A DNA stretch of 64,000 nt from Pseudonocardia sulfidoxydans NBRC 16205 (GCF_007989085.1 NZ_BJVJ01000009.1:1-64000); one strand, 5' to 3'. Counted from the first letter of the stretch, positions 7,928 to 16,905 are shown. Translations and numbers: made by a program. The notes: a model not told the origin generated them from the sequence alone.

Positions 7928-8022
7928 CGACAGCTCCCCCTGTTCGTTTCCGGCGTGTGACGACGGCCACCATGCACCACGCCGGTTGCACCGGTGTTGC
8001 AGCAGTTCCGAGGAGGTAAGAC
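7928..8022. promoter_or_regulatory. Divergent promoter region, coenzyme M operon / OsmC gene
   Basis: The 95-base gap between the divergent start codons must hold both promoters. It contains the direct repeat TTGCA-N6-TTGCA around the perfect palindrome CACCGGTG (near 7985-8002), and the AGGAGG site of the OsmC gene. A shared operator is possible; no regulator gene is adjacent. Confidence 0.35.
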
Positions 8023-8475
8023 GTGGGAGTCACCGAGCGTACCGTCCACGGCAGATGGGCCGGTGGGCTGCGGTCCGTCGTCGACGCGGGCGGCTTCGAG
8101 GTCGTGTCCGACGAGCCCGCCTCCGTCCCCGGCGGTACCGACACCGGACCACAGCCGACCGAGCTGTTCCTGGCGTCGGTCGCGTCCTGCTTCACGACCG
8201 CGATGGCCTACAGCGCGAGCAAGCGCGACATCGCCCTGTCGGGGCTGCGCGTCGACGTCACGGGCCACTACAACGGCCCGAGTTTCGACGCGCTGCGCAT
8301 CGACGTGCACGCCGACGCGCCCGAGGGCGCCGAGCTCGACAAGCTCGTCGAGGCCGCGAAGCGGGTCTGCTACGTCACCCGCACGCTGGCCGCGCCACCG
8401 GAGATGACCTACCTGGTCAACCCCTCCGCCGATTCGTCCGACGAGGCCGCGCCCCCGGAGTCCGCCACCGGCTGA
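8023..8475 (+). CDS. OsmC family peroxiredoxin-like protein
   Basis: A 150-residue OsmC/Ohr-fold protein. The two family cysteines are present: Cys56 in LASVASCFTTAMAY and Cys116 in AAKRVCYVTRTL, the pair that reduces organic hydroperoxides at the dimer interface. The GTG start has AGGAGG six bases upstream. The last 20 residues are Ser/Pro/Glu-rich and lie over the 3' end of the opposing LarB-LarC gene (67-base convergent overlap). It is divergent from the coenzyme M operon, which may mean a role in thiol or peroxide homeostasis; substrate unknown. Confidence 0.85.
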   Translation: MGVTERTVHGRWAGGLRSVVDAGGFEVVSDEPASVPGGTDTGPQPTELFLASVASCFTTAMAYSASKRDIALSGLRVDVTGHYNGPSFDALRIDVHADAPEGAELDKLVEAAKRVCYVTRTLAAPPEMTYLVNPSADSSDEAAPPESATG

Positions 8476-9599
8476 GCCGACGCGAGCGCGCGCGCCGCCA
8501 CGACGCGCAGCGGCAGCCCCAGAGCCGTGGCCGCCGCCGCCACGTCGTCGTGCTCGGGTTTGACGCCCCACGGCCCCCGCTTCACCCGCACCGGGTGCCC
8601 GCCGACGTCGACGACCGACGTCGAGCGCGGCAGCGCGACCCGCTCGACGACCGTCCGCCGCACCCCCAGCGTCCCGGTCTCGGCGAACACGATCCGCTCG
8701 CACTCCCCCGCCACCGCCCGCGCGGCCAGCACGTGCACGGTGTGCGCGGGCCGCGACTTCTTCATGACGACGGGCGCGACCCACGCGTCGGCCGCACCGG
8801 CGCCCAGCAGCCGCTCGACCAGGTGTCCCAGCACCTCGCCGGTCACGTCGTCCACATTGGTCTCGATGTGGACGAGCCGCCCGACCTCGCCCGTCCCTTC
8901 CGTTCCCGTGTTGCGCCGCACCGCAATCCGGTCGCGTGACACCGCGATCCGGAACGCCGCCATCGCCGCCGAGAACCCCGAGTCGATGTTGACGACCGTC
9001 ATCCCGGCCGCGCACGACGACATCATCGCCAGCAGCGCCGTCACGCCCTGCATGGTCGCGCCGTAGCCGACCGACGTCGGCACCGCGATCACCGGCGCCC
9101 CCACCAGCCCGCCGACGACGCTCGGCAGCGCACCCTCCATGCCCGCGACGCACACGACGGCGTCGGCGGCGGCGATGTCGTCGGTGACGGCCAGCAGCCG
9201 GTGCAGGCCCGCGACGCCGACGTCGGCGATGCGGCGCACCGTGAGCCCCGCGGCGTCGGCCACCGCGGCGGCCTCGGCGGCGACCGGCCCGTCGGACGTC
9301 CCGGCCGACACGACGGCGACGACGAACCCGCGTGGCGCGGCGGGCCGCCACACCAGCAGCCTGCCGTCGGCCACGTAGGTGCCGCCGTCGCCGACCTGCG
9401 CGAGCACGGCGGCGGCGACCCCCGGCTCGACCCGGGTGACGAGCACCGGCCCGTCGTTGGCCGAGAGCAGGCTCCCGACGACCGCGGCGATCTCCGCGAC
9501 CGTCTTGCCCGGCCCGAACACCACCTCCGGCAGGCCCTGGCGCGCCTCCCGGTCCGTGTCCGGACGGGAGTGGCCCAGGTCGTCGAAACCGCCGCTCAC
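8409..9599 (-). CDS. larB: LarB-LarC C-terminal domain fusion, nickel-pincer nucleotide synthesis
   Basis: A 396-residue fusion. Residues 20-225 are LarB (AIR-carboxylase-like): GPGKTVAEI, VSAGTSDGPVAAEA, VAGMEGALPSVVGG and MMSSCAAGMTVVNIDSGF, where Cys196 matches the residue that tethers the pyridinium adduct in Lactiplantibacillus LarB. Residues 240-370 match the C-terminal (LarC2) part of the nickel cyclometallase: HIETNVDDVTGEVLGHL, WVAPVVMKKSRPAHTV, FAETGTLGVRR. The N-terminal LarC1 half is absent here. GTG at 9599 overlaps the LarE stop. LarB carboxylates and hydrolyses nicotinate adenine dinucleotide; LarC inserts nickel using CTP. Whether the LarC2 part works with a separate LarC1 elsewhere is unknown. 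Confidence 0.85.
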   Translation of the reverse strand: MSGGFDDLGHSRPDTDREARQGLPEVVFGPGKTVAEIAAVVGSLLSANDGPVLVTRVEPGVAAAVLAQVGDGGTYVADGRLLVWRPAAPRGFVVAVVSAGTSDGPVAAEAAAVADAAGLTVRRIADVGVAGLHRLLAVTDDIAAADAVVCVAGMEGALPSVVGGLVGAPVIAVPTSVGYGATMQGVTALLAMMSSCAAGMTVVNIDSGFSAAMAAFRIAVSRDRIAVRRNTGTEGTGEVGRLVHIETNVDDVTGEVLGHLVERLLGAGAADAWVAPVVMKKSRPAHTVHVLAARAVAGECERIVFAETGTLGVRRTVVERVALPRSTSVVDVGGHPVRVKRGPWGVKPEHDDVAAAATALGLPLRVVAARALASAQPVADSGGAASSDESAEGLTR

Positions 9600-10456
9600 G
9601 AGGCCGGCGACACGGTGGGCAGCCCCAGCAGCACGTTCAGCCGGCCGCTGCGGAACGGCTGCAGGTCGAGCGCGCAGAACGCGAACCCGGCGCCGCGCAC
9701 GGCCGCGTCGATCTCGGCGCGCACCGCCGACACCCGGTCGTGGTCGCCGGCCGGGACCTCCAGCCGCGCAACGGTCCCGTCGGCGTGGGCGCGGACCCGG
9801 CACGTCGGGAAACCCATGTCGCGCAACGCCTCCTCCGCCGCCTCGATCCGGGCGAGCACCTCGGCGGTCACCGGGTCGCCGTAGGCGACCCGCGACGACA
9901 GGCACGCCGCCGCCGGCTTCGCGGCCGTCTCCAGCCCGAGCAGCGCGCTGGCCTCCCGGACGTCGGCCTTGGTGAGCCCGGCGTCGACGAGCGGCGCGAT
10001 GGCCCCGCGCAGGGTCGCGGCGCGCCGGCCGGGGCGGTGGTCACCGAGGTCGTCGACGTTGGTGCCCAGCGCGATCGCCGCACCCGACAGCCCGGCCAGC
10101 GGGACCAGCACGTCGAGCAGCGCGGTCTTGCAGTGGAAGCAACGGTCGCCGGAGTTGGCGACGTACTCGGGGCGGTCGAGCTCGTCGGTGGCCACCTCGA
10201 CATGGGTGATCCCGTGCGCGCGGGCGAACTCGCGCGCGGCGCGCCGCTCACGGGCGGGCAGGCTCGCCGACACCGCCGTGACCGCGACCGCCGCGTCCCC
10301 GAGCTCGGCCGCGGCGACGGCGGCGACGAGCGCGGAGTCGGCCCCGCCGGAGTAGGCGACGAGCACCTTCGGCTCGGCGCGCAGCCGCGCGCGGAGGGCC
10401 TCCAGCCGGGCCGCGACACCGCCCCTCGCAGCACCCGTGGACGGCACCTCGGACAT
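9596..10456 (-). CDS. larE: LarE, ATP-dependent sulfur transferase for the nickel-pincer cofactor
   Basis: A 286-residue PP-loop protein: AYSGGADSAL (34-43) binds ATP, and GTNVDDLGDHRPG is the family substrate region. It has Cys106 and Cys109 in GDRCFHCK plus Cys185 in AACLSSR. Three such cysteines mark the LarE class that carries a [4Fe-4S] cluster and can hand on sulfide catalytically, as opposed to the class that sacrifices one Cys. ATG at 10456 has GGAGGT six bases upstream. It is translationally coupled to the LarB-LarC fusion. No LarA racemase gene is in view, so the user of the cofactor is elsewhere. Confidence 0.9.
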   Translation of the reverse strand: MSEVPSTGAARGGVAARLEALRARLRAEPKVLVAYSGGADSALVAAVAAAELGDAAVAVTAVSASLPARERRAAREFARAHGITHVEVATDELDRPEYVANSGDRCFHCKTALLDVLVPLAGLSGAAIALGTNVDDLGDHRPGRRAATLRGAIAPLVDAGLTKADVREASALLGLETAAKPAAACLSSRVAYGDPVTAEVLARIEAAEEALRDMGFPTCRVRAHADGTVARLEVPAGDHDRVSAVRAEIDAAVRGAGFAFCALDLQPFRSGRLNVLLGLPTVSPAS

Positions 10457-10655
10457 GGCCACACCTCCGGTGCACCACTGTAGTTCCCGGCGATCACCCG
10501 GGCCGGTCCACGCACGCCGGGACGTCACACCCCCGTCGCGCAGAGTGGTCACTGTCACTGCAAGTAGGCTCCGCTGACCTGAGGTGCCGGACGCCGGTCG
10601 TGACCCCTCATCCCGGCGACCCCGCCGGGCACGGGCGACCCGCGGGTAGCCTCCA

Positions 10656-12863
10656 GTGGACGAGGGGGGTGACCTGCGGTTGGACGATCTGGACCCGCGG
10701 GACCGCGTGCACCCTCCGGACGAACCTCACCCTCGCCCCGTCCCGTCCCCGTGGCCCCGCCGCGCCGAACGCGACGAGGCCCGCCGGACCCAGCTGTGGG
10801 CCCGCACCGACGGGCCCCGCACCCCCGGTTCCGGTGACGCTCCGCGACCGGTCGGACGGGGTCCCCGGCCCCCGGGTCCCGCTCGTCCCGACGGCCCCGG
10901 CCGTCCGCCGCGCCCGGCTCCCGAGAACCCCCGCCCCACCGCCGACGGCCCCCGGCCCTCCGGTGCGCCCCGCCCCTCCTCGGACGGACCTCGCCCCGGC
11001 GCCGGCCGCCCGCCCGAACGCCGCCCGGACCCGTCGATGCGCCCCGCAGCCGACGGCCCACCCGGCACCGGGAGTCGTCGGCCGGTGGGCGCCTCGGAGC
11101 GCCGCGGACGTCGCCCCGGCCCGCAGCGCCCACCCGGCCCCGACGCCCGGCCCACCGTCGCGATGCCCCGCCCGGTACCGGCCGGCCCGGTCGAGCAGAC
11201 CGCGGCGACCGAGGAGATCCGGCGGACGTCGTCGGCCCCGACCACGACGGCGGCCGCGGAGGCCGGCGTCGATGTCGCCGACGAGCCCACGACGGCGGGT
11301 CCCACCCGCGTCGGCGGCGCCGCGGGCGGTCGTCGCCCGACGAGCGGCGCACGCAGCGGACCGCCCGCCGCCGGCCCACCGCGCCGGCGCCGCAGCCTCG
11401 GCGCGGCCCTCGGCATCACCGCGGCCTCGACGGTCGCGCCCGGCTCGGGCCACCTCATCCTCGGCAGGCGGCGCACCGGGCTGCCCATCCTGATCACCTA
11501 CGTGCTCGCGATCGTCGCGCTCGTCCTGCTGGCGTTCCTCGGCCGGTCGGCGCTCATCGAGTCGGCCCTGTCGGCGCGCGTCCTGGCGGCCGTCGCGGTC
11601 GTCGTGCTGGCCGCGGCGCTGGGCTGGATCGTCGTCATCGTGCGGACGTGGGCCCTGGCGCGCCCGCCGGGCCTGCCGGCGGGACGCAAACTGCTCGGCA
11701 CGGTCGTCGTCATCGCGTTGTGCCTGGTGGTCGCCGCCCCGTTCGGGTTCGCGGCCAACCTCGCGAACTCCCAGCGCAACCTGCTCAACGAGCTGTTCAA
11801 GGGCGGCGGCACGAGCGCCGCGGAGGCGTTCAACAAGCCGCGGATCAACGTCCTGATGATCGGCAGCGACGCCGGGCCCGATCGCACCGGCACCCGCACC
11901 GACACGATGATGGTCGCGAGCGTCGACACCCGGACGGCCCGGACGATCCTGTTCAGCCTGCCCCGCAACGTCCAGCGTGCCCAGTTCCCGCCCGGCTCGC
12001 CGATGGCCGAGAAGTTCCCGACCGGCTTCCGCGACCCCCGCGAGCCGCTGTCGGGGAACTACCTGCTCAACGCCGTCTACGCCTACGCCCACGAGACGCC
12101 GGGCGTCGCGCCGCCGGGCCCGACCGACGACCCCGGCATCAACCTGCTGATGCAGACGGTCACCTACATGCTCGGACTGCCGCTGGACTACTTCCTCGAG
12201 GTCGACATGGAGGGCTTCTCGGCGCTGATCGACGCGCTGGGCGGCGTCACCGTCGACGTCGGGCCCGTCCCCCTGCCCATCGGCGGCGTGCTGCCCAACG
12301 GCGCCCACGTGCGCCCCGACGGCTACATCCCGCCGGGCGTCCAACAGCTGAGCGGCGAGCAGGCGCTGTGGTTCGCGCGGTCGCGTCGCGACTCGAGCGA
12401 CTACGACCGGATGGGCCGCCAGCGCTGCCTCATCCAGGCAGTGCTCGACCAGAAGAGCCCGGCGTCGCTGCTGTCGAACTTCCAGTCCGTGGCCCGGGTG
12501 GCCACACAGAACATCCACACGAACATGCCGCAGGACCTGCTGCCCCCACTCGTCGAACTGCTCTCCGACAACGGCGTGAACCTCAGCAGCGTCACGTTCG
12601 ACCCGTCGCTGCCCGACCCGAGCGAACGGGACGGCCGGTTCAACCCGGGCGATCCGGACGTGCGCTTCATGCAACAGGTCGTGACGTCCTCCATCGAGGG
12701 CCGACCGCTCGCGACGCCGAGCACCACCGCGTCCCGCAGCCGCACCGACTCGGACACCGCGACGACGACCCCGCCGCCCGACTCGCCCGTCTCGCTGGCG
12801 TCGTCCTGCTCCGCGAGCGACAGCCCACCCCCCTCCGGCGCCGCGGCCACCACAACGCGCTGA
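10656..12863 (+). CDS. LytR-CpsA-Psr (LCP) family cell-wall glycopolymer ligase
   Basis: A 735-residue membrane protein. Residues 1-245 are a cytoplasmic Pro/Arg/Gly-rich disordered region. A short PGSGHLILGRRRTGLP motif precedes two to three membrane helices (about 275-375). The extracytoplasmic LCP domain follows (390-660), with the polyprenyl-phosphate and metal-binding landmarks RTDTMMVASVD, LFSLPRN, and ALWFARSRRDSSDYDRMGRQR. LCP proteins transfer arabinogalactan or other glycopolymers from lipid carriers to peptidoglycan. The tail is Ser/Thr-rich. GTG at 10656 has a poor ribosome site; TTG at 10680, preceded by a GGGGGTG run, is an alternative start. Other actinobacterial LCP proteins often share this architecture. 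Confidence 0.85.
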   Translation: MDEGGDLRLDDLDPRDRVHPPDEPHPRPVPSPWPRRAERDEARRTQLWARTDGPRTPGSGDAPRPVGRGPRPPGPARPDGPGRPPRPAPENPRPTADGPRPSGAPRPSSDGPRPGAGRPPERRPDPSMRPAADGPPGTGSRRPVGASERRGRRPGPQRPPGPDARPTVAMPRPVPAGPVEQTAATEEIRRTSSAPTTTAAAEAGVDVADEPTTAGPTRVGGAAGGRRPTSGARSGPPAAGPPRRRRSLGAALGITAASTVAPGSGHLILGRRRTGLPILITYVLAIVALVLLAFLGRSALIESALSARVLAAVAVVVLAAALGWIVVIVRTWALARPPGLPAGRKLLGTVVVIALCLVVAAPFGFAANLANSQRNLLNELFKGGGTSAAEAFNKPRINVLMIGSDAGPDRTGTRTDTMMVASVDTRTARTILFSLPRNVQRAQFPPGSPMAEKFPTGFRDPREPLSGNYLLNAVYAYAHETPGVAPPGPTDDPGINLLMQTVTYMLGLPLDYFLEVDMEGFSALIDALGGVTVDVGPVPLPIGGVLPNGAHVRPDGYIPPGVQQLSGEQALWFARSRRDSSDYDRMGRQRCLIQAVLDQKSPASLLSNFQSVARVATQNIHTNMPQDLLPPLVELLSDNGVNLSSVTFDPSLPDPSERDGRFNPGDPDVRFMQQVVTSSIEGRPLATPSTTASRSRTDSDTATTTPPPDSPVSLASSCSASDSPPPSGAAATTTR

Positions 12864-13114
12864 CCAGCGCTTTTCCCGCCGGCCCCGCGGGCGGCACCCG
12901 ACGCGGGCCGCGGAGCCCCCGGCGCCGGCCCGCGGCATCGGTCCGCGGCCGCCGACACGCCCTCCGGAGGCCCGCTGAGCGCACGCGCAGGCCCGCGTAT
13001 CGGGCTTGAGCAGGGGGTTCTCGGACAGTCGTTCCCGGCTTCTGCCAGTCTGTGCGGCGAAGACGGGCCCGTTCGACCAGGACGGGCACTTCACCGAGAA
13101 GAGGAGTTCGACAC

Positions 13115-13426
13115 ATGGCACTGCCCACGCTGACTCCCGAACAGCGCGCCGAGGCGCTGAAGAAGGCTGCCGCCGCGCGTACGGCCCGCAAGGAACTGCG
13201 CGACGCGATCGCCCGGGGCGACGAGACGATCCCCGCCGTCCTCGACCGCGCGAAGTCCGACGCGATCGTCGGCAAGACGAAGGTCGCCGACCTGCTCAAG
13301 AGCCTCCCGGGCTACGGCCCCGCGAAGGTCACCGCGCTGCTGGAGAAGACCGGCATCGACGCCTCCCGCCGTGCCGCCGGCCTCGGCGACCGCCAGCGCC
13401 AGGCCCTGCTCGACGCGCTCAAGTGA
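13115..13426 (+). CDS. mihF: Integration host factor, actinobacterial type (mIHF)
   Basis: A 103-residue basic DNA-binding protein: an N-terminal helix of Ala/Lys/Glu-rich residues (LTPEQRAEALKKAAAART) followed by the helix-two-turn-helix-like core (KVADLLKSLPGYGPAK), where the LPGYGPAK loop contacts the minor groove. The family compacts DNA and is essential in mycobacteria. GAGGAG stands eight bases before the ATG. In many actinobacteria mihF sits beside gmk and the pyr/car genes; here it stands alone between the LCP ligase and a hydrolase, so this may be a second copy or a relocated gene. Confidence 0.88.
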   Translation: MALPTLTPEQRAEALKKAAAARTARKELRDAIARGDETIPAVLDRAKSDAIVGKTKVADLLKSLPGYGPAKVTALLEKTGIDASRRAAGLGDRQRQALLDALK

Positions 13427-13428
13427 GC

Positions 13429-13491
13429 GAGCGTCAGCGAGCGAACCATCGGCACAGCGCCTGCGCGTAGCGCCGACCGAGCGTCAGCGAG
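13429..13491 (+). repeat. Short direct repeat downstream of mihF
   Basis: GAGCGTCAGCGAG occurs at 13429-13441 and again at 13479-13491, within a spacer rich in GAGCGA units. The first copy begins at the mihF stop. I see no gene or clear hairpin in the 196-base spacer. Confidence 0.4.
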
Positions 13492-13622
13492 GGCGAGCGA
13501 GGGCTCCGGCCCGGCTCGGCGGCCACGACCGCCGCGCCGGGCCGCTCGCCGGCCACCCGCGCGGATCCCGTGACGGGGTCCCCGCGTGCGGCCGCGCCGA
13601 CCGACGTTGGCAGGCTTGACCC

Positions 13623-14501
13623 GTGGACGCCGTAGCCGACCCGTTCGTCGAGGATCGCTTCGTCGAGGTGGAACCCGACGTGCACCTGTGGTCGCAGTGG
13701 CTCGACGGGCCCGCCGACGCCGATCCGATCCTGCTCGTGATGGGGGCCAACGCCTCCGGCATCGTCTGGCCGGAGGAGCTGCTCGCCCGCCTGAGCACCC
13801 GGCACCCGGTGATCCGCTACGACCACCGCGACACCGGCCGGTCCACCTGGGCCTTCGACGAAGCCCCCTACGCCGTCGCCGACCTCGCGGCCGACGCCGT
13901 CGCCGTCCTCGACGCCTGGGGTGTCGACAGGGCGCATGTCGTCGGCATGTCCTTGGGCGGGACGCTGGTGCAGCTCCTCCTGCTCGACCACCCCGACCGG
14001 CTGGTGTCGGCCACGGTGTTCTGCACGGCCGCCCTGAGCGCCTGGGAGGTCCCTGACATGCCGGGGCCGGGCACGGCGCTGCTGCGGATGTGGGGCGAGT
14101 TCGACGACCCCCGCGACGACGCCGGCGAGCTCGCGTGGCGCGTCGAGCACTGGCGGCTGCTCAACGGCACCGGGATCCCGTTCGACGCCGACGAGTTCCG
14201 TGAGCTCGAACGCCGGGTCATCGCCCACACCGGGCGCCCGGACAGCCCCAGCGCCCACGCCAGGGCCGACCAGGACGGCCTGGACCGCGGCCCGGAGCTG
14301 GCCGGGGTGACGGTGCCGGTGCTGGTCGTCGAGGCACCGGAGGACCCGGTGAACCCGCCGCCGCACGGCGAGCACCTCGCGGCCGCGATCGGTGGCGCCA
14401 GACTCGTCACGATGCCCGGGATGGGCCACGCGCTGCCGGTCGCGGTCGTCCCCGCACTCGCCGAGGTGCTGCTGGCGCACACGGACGCCGCCGAGCACTG
14501 A
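13623..14501 (+). CDS. Alpha/beta hydrolase
   Basis: A 292-residue alpha/beta-hydrolase-fold protein of the aclacinomycin methylesterase/epoxide hydrolase-like group. The oxyanion segment LLVMGANASG, the nucleophile elbow VVGMSLGGTL (Ser about 107), the acid region LVVEAPEDPV and the catalytic His in MPGMGHAL are all present. No signal peptide, so it acts in the cytoplasm. The start is GTG and the next gene begins two bases after its stop. Substrate unknown. Confidence 0.75.
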   Translation: MDAVADPFVEDRFVEVEPDVHLWSQWLDGPADADPILLVMGANASGIVWPEELLARLSTRHPVIRYDHRDTGRSTWAFDEAPYAVADLAADAVAVLDAWGVDRAHVVGMSLGGTLVQLLLLDHPDRLVSATVFCTAALSAWEVPDMPGPGTALLRMWGEFDDPRDDAGELAWRVEHWRLLNGTGIPFDADEFRELERRVIAHTGRPDSPSAHARADQDGLDRGPELAGVTVPVLVVEAPEDPVNPPPHGEHLAAAIGGARLVTMPGMGHALPVAVVPALAEVLLAHTDAAEH

Positions 14502-14502
14502 C

Positions 14503-15084
14503 GTGCGCGCCCTGCTGGGCTGTGCCGACCCGTTGCCCGCCCGGCCCTGGCGCGTGGTCGTCGCCGGCACCTCGGGCTCGGGCAAGACGACGCTCGCGGC
14601 CCGGATCGGGCACGTGCTCGGGGTGGAGCACATCGAGATCGACGCGCTGTTCCACGGACCGGGCTGGACGCCGCGCCCGACGTTCCTGGCCCACGTGGAG
14701 GAGTTCAGCACCCGTCCGGGATGGGTGACGGAGTGGCAGTACTCCTCCGCGCGGGACCTGCTGGCCGACCGCTGCGACCTGGTGGTGTGGCTGGATCCGC
14801 CCCATACGACGGTGATGCGCCAGGTCACGGCCCGGACGCTGCGCCGGCGGGTGCGGCGTGAGGTGCTGTGGAACGGCAACCTGGAGCCGCCGTTGCGGAC
14901 GTTCCTGTCCGACCGCGACCACGTCGTGCGCTGGGCGTGGCGCACCCGGTACGCGACGGCCGAGCGGATCGCGAGGCTGCGGGTGCGCCGCCCCGAGCTA
15001 CCGGTGGTGCGGCTGCGCTCACGCGCGGAGGCCGACCGGTGGGTGGCAGGGCCGCTCACCCGGACGGGTGATGCCCGGGCCTGA
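14503..15084 (+). CDS. Small P-loop NTPase (adenylate kinase/topology-modulation-like)
   Basis: A 193-residue P-loop kinase-fold protein. Walker A is AGTSGSGKTT (22-31), followed by IEIDALFHGPGW, the substrate region typical of the FlaR/topology-modulation group of adenylate-kinase-like proteins, and VVWLDPP as Walker B. Arg-rich lid residues (RTLRRRVRREVLW) follow. GTG at 14503 lies directly after the hydrolase stop, so the two are coupled. The physiological substrate of this family is not established. Confidence 0.7.
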   Translation: MRALLGCADPLPARPWRVVVAGTSGSGKTTLAARIGHVLGVEHIEIDALFHGPGWTPRPTFLAHVEEFSTRPGWVTEWQYSSARDLLADRCDLVVWLDPPHTTVMRQVTARTLRRRVRREVLWNGNLEPPLRTFLSDRDHVVRWAWRTRYATAERIARLRVRRPELPVVRLRSRAEADRWVAGPLTRTGDARA

Positions 15085-15159
15085 CGGCTCCGGCATCACC
15101 GAGAACTGTCGGAGTCCGTCGCTAGTCTCGAACACATGTTCGAGTCGACGGTCTCGCGA

Positions 15160-16905
15160 TCAGTCCTGCAGCAGCTCCTGCGGCACGTCCACCAGGCGGC
15201 TGCGCACGTACTCGCCCAGGCCCTTCGCCTGCGGGTCCGGCCGCGTCGTGGAGGCCACGCCCTCGCCGAGCAGCCCGTGCACCACGAAGTTCAGGGCGCG
15301 CAGGTTGGGCAGCTCGTACCGGTCGATCCGCAGGTCCGCGGCCTCCGGCCCGAGCAGCCCCCGGAGGGTCTCGGTGTCGAGGGTCGCGGCCATCCAGGCG
15401 TACCCGGCGTCGTCGCGCGTCCACAGCCCGATGTTGGCGTTGCCCCCCTTGTCCCCGGAGCGGGCCGCGCAGACCGTCCCCAGCGGCGCACGGCGGGTCG
15501 GCCCGGTGGGCGCGGTGGCGGCGCCGGTCGCGGCCCCGGCGGGCGCCGCGACGTCGGCGGGCCCGGTCGGCGGATCGGCCACGACCTGACGCGTCCCGTC
15601 GGGCAGCACCACGGTCTGGGTCACGGCGGTACGCGGCACCGCAGCGGGCCGGTAGATGCCGAAGGCAGACTCGCTCGAGGGCGGGGTCGTCGTGTGGAAG
15701 CCGGGGTAGCCGGCCAGCGCGAGCTCCATCGTCGCGTTGGAGAAGGCGCGCCCGACCAGCTTCGGGTCCTGGGCCTTGACGGTGACCTTGAGGTGCGCCG
15801 TCGCCTGCTCGTTCGCCCCGGCGTCGGGCCGGTCGAAGCGCAGCAGCGTGACGTCCACCTCGTCGAAGCGGTCGCGCCCGCCCAGGATGTCGAAGAGCAT
15901 CTCCTCGGCGAAGGCGGCCTTGTCCTCGATGTCGAGCCCGGTGAGGACCATGGTCATCGAGTTCCGGTAGCCGCCGTTGTCGTTGAGGGCCACCTTGAGG
16001 GTGTCGGGTGGGGCGCTGCCGCGCACGCCGGAGATCCGGGTGCGGTGCTCGCCCTCCTGGTCCAGCGCGATCGTGTCGAAGTGGGTCGTGACGTCGGGGC
16101 CCAGGTAGGCGGGACTCTGGATCTCGTAGAGCAGCTGGGCGGTCACGGTCCCGGGCGACACGAGTCCGCCGGTGTCGGGGTGCTTGGTGATGACGGTCGA
16201 GCCGTCGGCGGCGACCTCGGCGATCGGGAAGCCCGGGTAGCGGCGGTCCTTCACCTCGGAGAAGAACGCGTAGTTGCCGCCGGTGGCCTGCGGACCGCAC
16301 TCGATCACGTGCCCGGCCACGACGGCGCCGGCCAGCGCGTCCCAGTCGGTCGGGTTCCAGCCGTGCCACCACGCCGCGGGCCCCACCACGAGCGAGGCGT
16401 CGGTGACCCGCCCGGTGACGACGACGTCGGCACCCGCGCCGAGAGCCTGGGCGATGCCCCAGCCGCCGAGGTAGGCGTTGGCCGACACGGGGGCGCCCTC
16501 GACGGCGGGGACGATCGCGCCGAGGTCGCCGCGCAGGTCGTCACCCTCGACGTGGGCGACCGAGGCCTGCAGGCCGAGCTTGTCGGCGACGGCGCGGATC
16601 GCGTCGGCCAGCCCGGCGGGGTTGAGCCCGCCAGCGTTCGACACGATCTTGATGCCGCGTTCGAGGCAGGTCCCGAGCACCTGCTCGACCTGGGTGAGAA
16701 AGGTCTTCGCGTAACCGGTCGACGGGTCCTTGGCCTGCGCCTTCGCGAGGATCAGCATCGTGAGCTCGGCGAGGTAGTCGCCGCACATCACGTCGATCGG
16801 GCCGCCCTCGACGATCTCCCGGGCGGCGCCGATGCGGTCACCGTAGAAGCCCGAGCAGTTGCCGATGATCACCGGCCGCCGTGCGGTGTCGACGAGGTCG
16901 GTCAC
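15160..16905 (-). CDS. AtuA-like (DUF1446) acyclic terpene utilisation protein
   Basis: A 581-residue protein with the DUF1446 domain (about 10-450: IIGNCSGFYGDR, VVTGRVTDASL, HWGWNPTDWD-like region, GGYRNSMTMVLTG) and the C-terminal ferredoxin-fold AtuA domain (about 475-575: ARSGDKGGNANIGLW, LPNLRALNFVVHGLLG). AtuA is required for citronellol/geraniol growth in Pseudomonas but its reaction is unknown. GTG at 16905 overlaps the stop of the TIGR03084 gene. It is the last gene of a coupled run of crotonases and acyl-CoA ligases, supporting a role in branched acyl-CoA breakdown. Confidence 0.82.
   Translation of the reverse strand: MTDLVDTARRPVIIGNCSGFYGDRIGAAREIVEGGPIDVMCGDYLAELTMLILAKAQAKDPSTGYAKTFLTQVEQVLGTCLERGIKIVSNAGGLNPAGLADAIRAVADKLGLQASVAHVEGDDLRGDLGAIVPAVEGAPVSANAYLGGWGIAQALGAGADVVVTGRVTDASLVVGPAAWWHGWNPTDWDALAGAVVAGHVIECGPQATGGNYAFFSEVKDRRYPGFPIAEVAADGSTVITKHPDTGGLVSPGTVTAQLLYEIQSPAYLGPDVTTHFDTIALDQEGEHRTRISGVRGSAPPDTLKVALNDNGGYRNSMTMVLTGLDIEDKAAFAEEMLFDILGGRDRFDEVDVTLLRFDRPDAGANEQATAHLKVTVKAQDPKLVGRAFSNATMELALAGYPGFHTTTPPSSESAFGIYRPAAVPRTAVTQTVVLPDGTRQVVADPPTGPADVAAPAGAATGAATAPTGPTRRAPLGTVCAARSGDKGGNANIGLWTRDDAGYAWMAATLDTETLRGLLGPEAADLRIDRYELPNLRALNFVVHGLLGEGVASTTRPDPQAKGLGEYVRSRLVDVPQELLQD

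Noticed and set aside
10608..13121. 837-codon minus-strand frame
   Set aside because: Antisense shadow of the LCP ligase, which has clear domain motifs on the plus strand.
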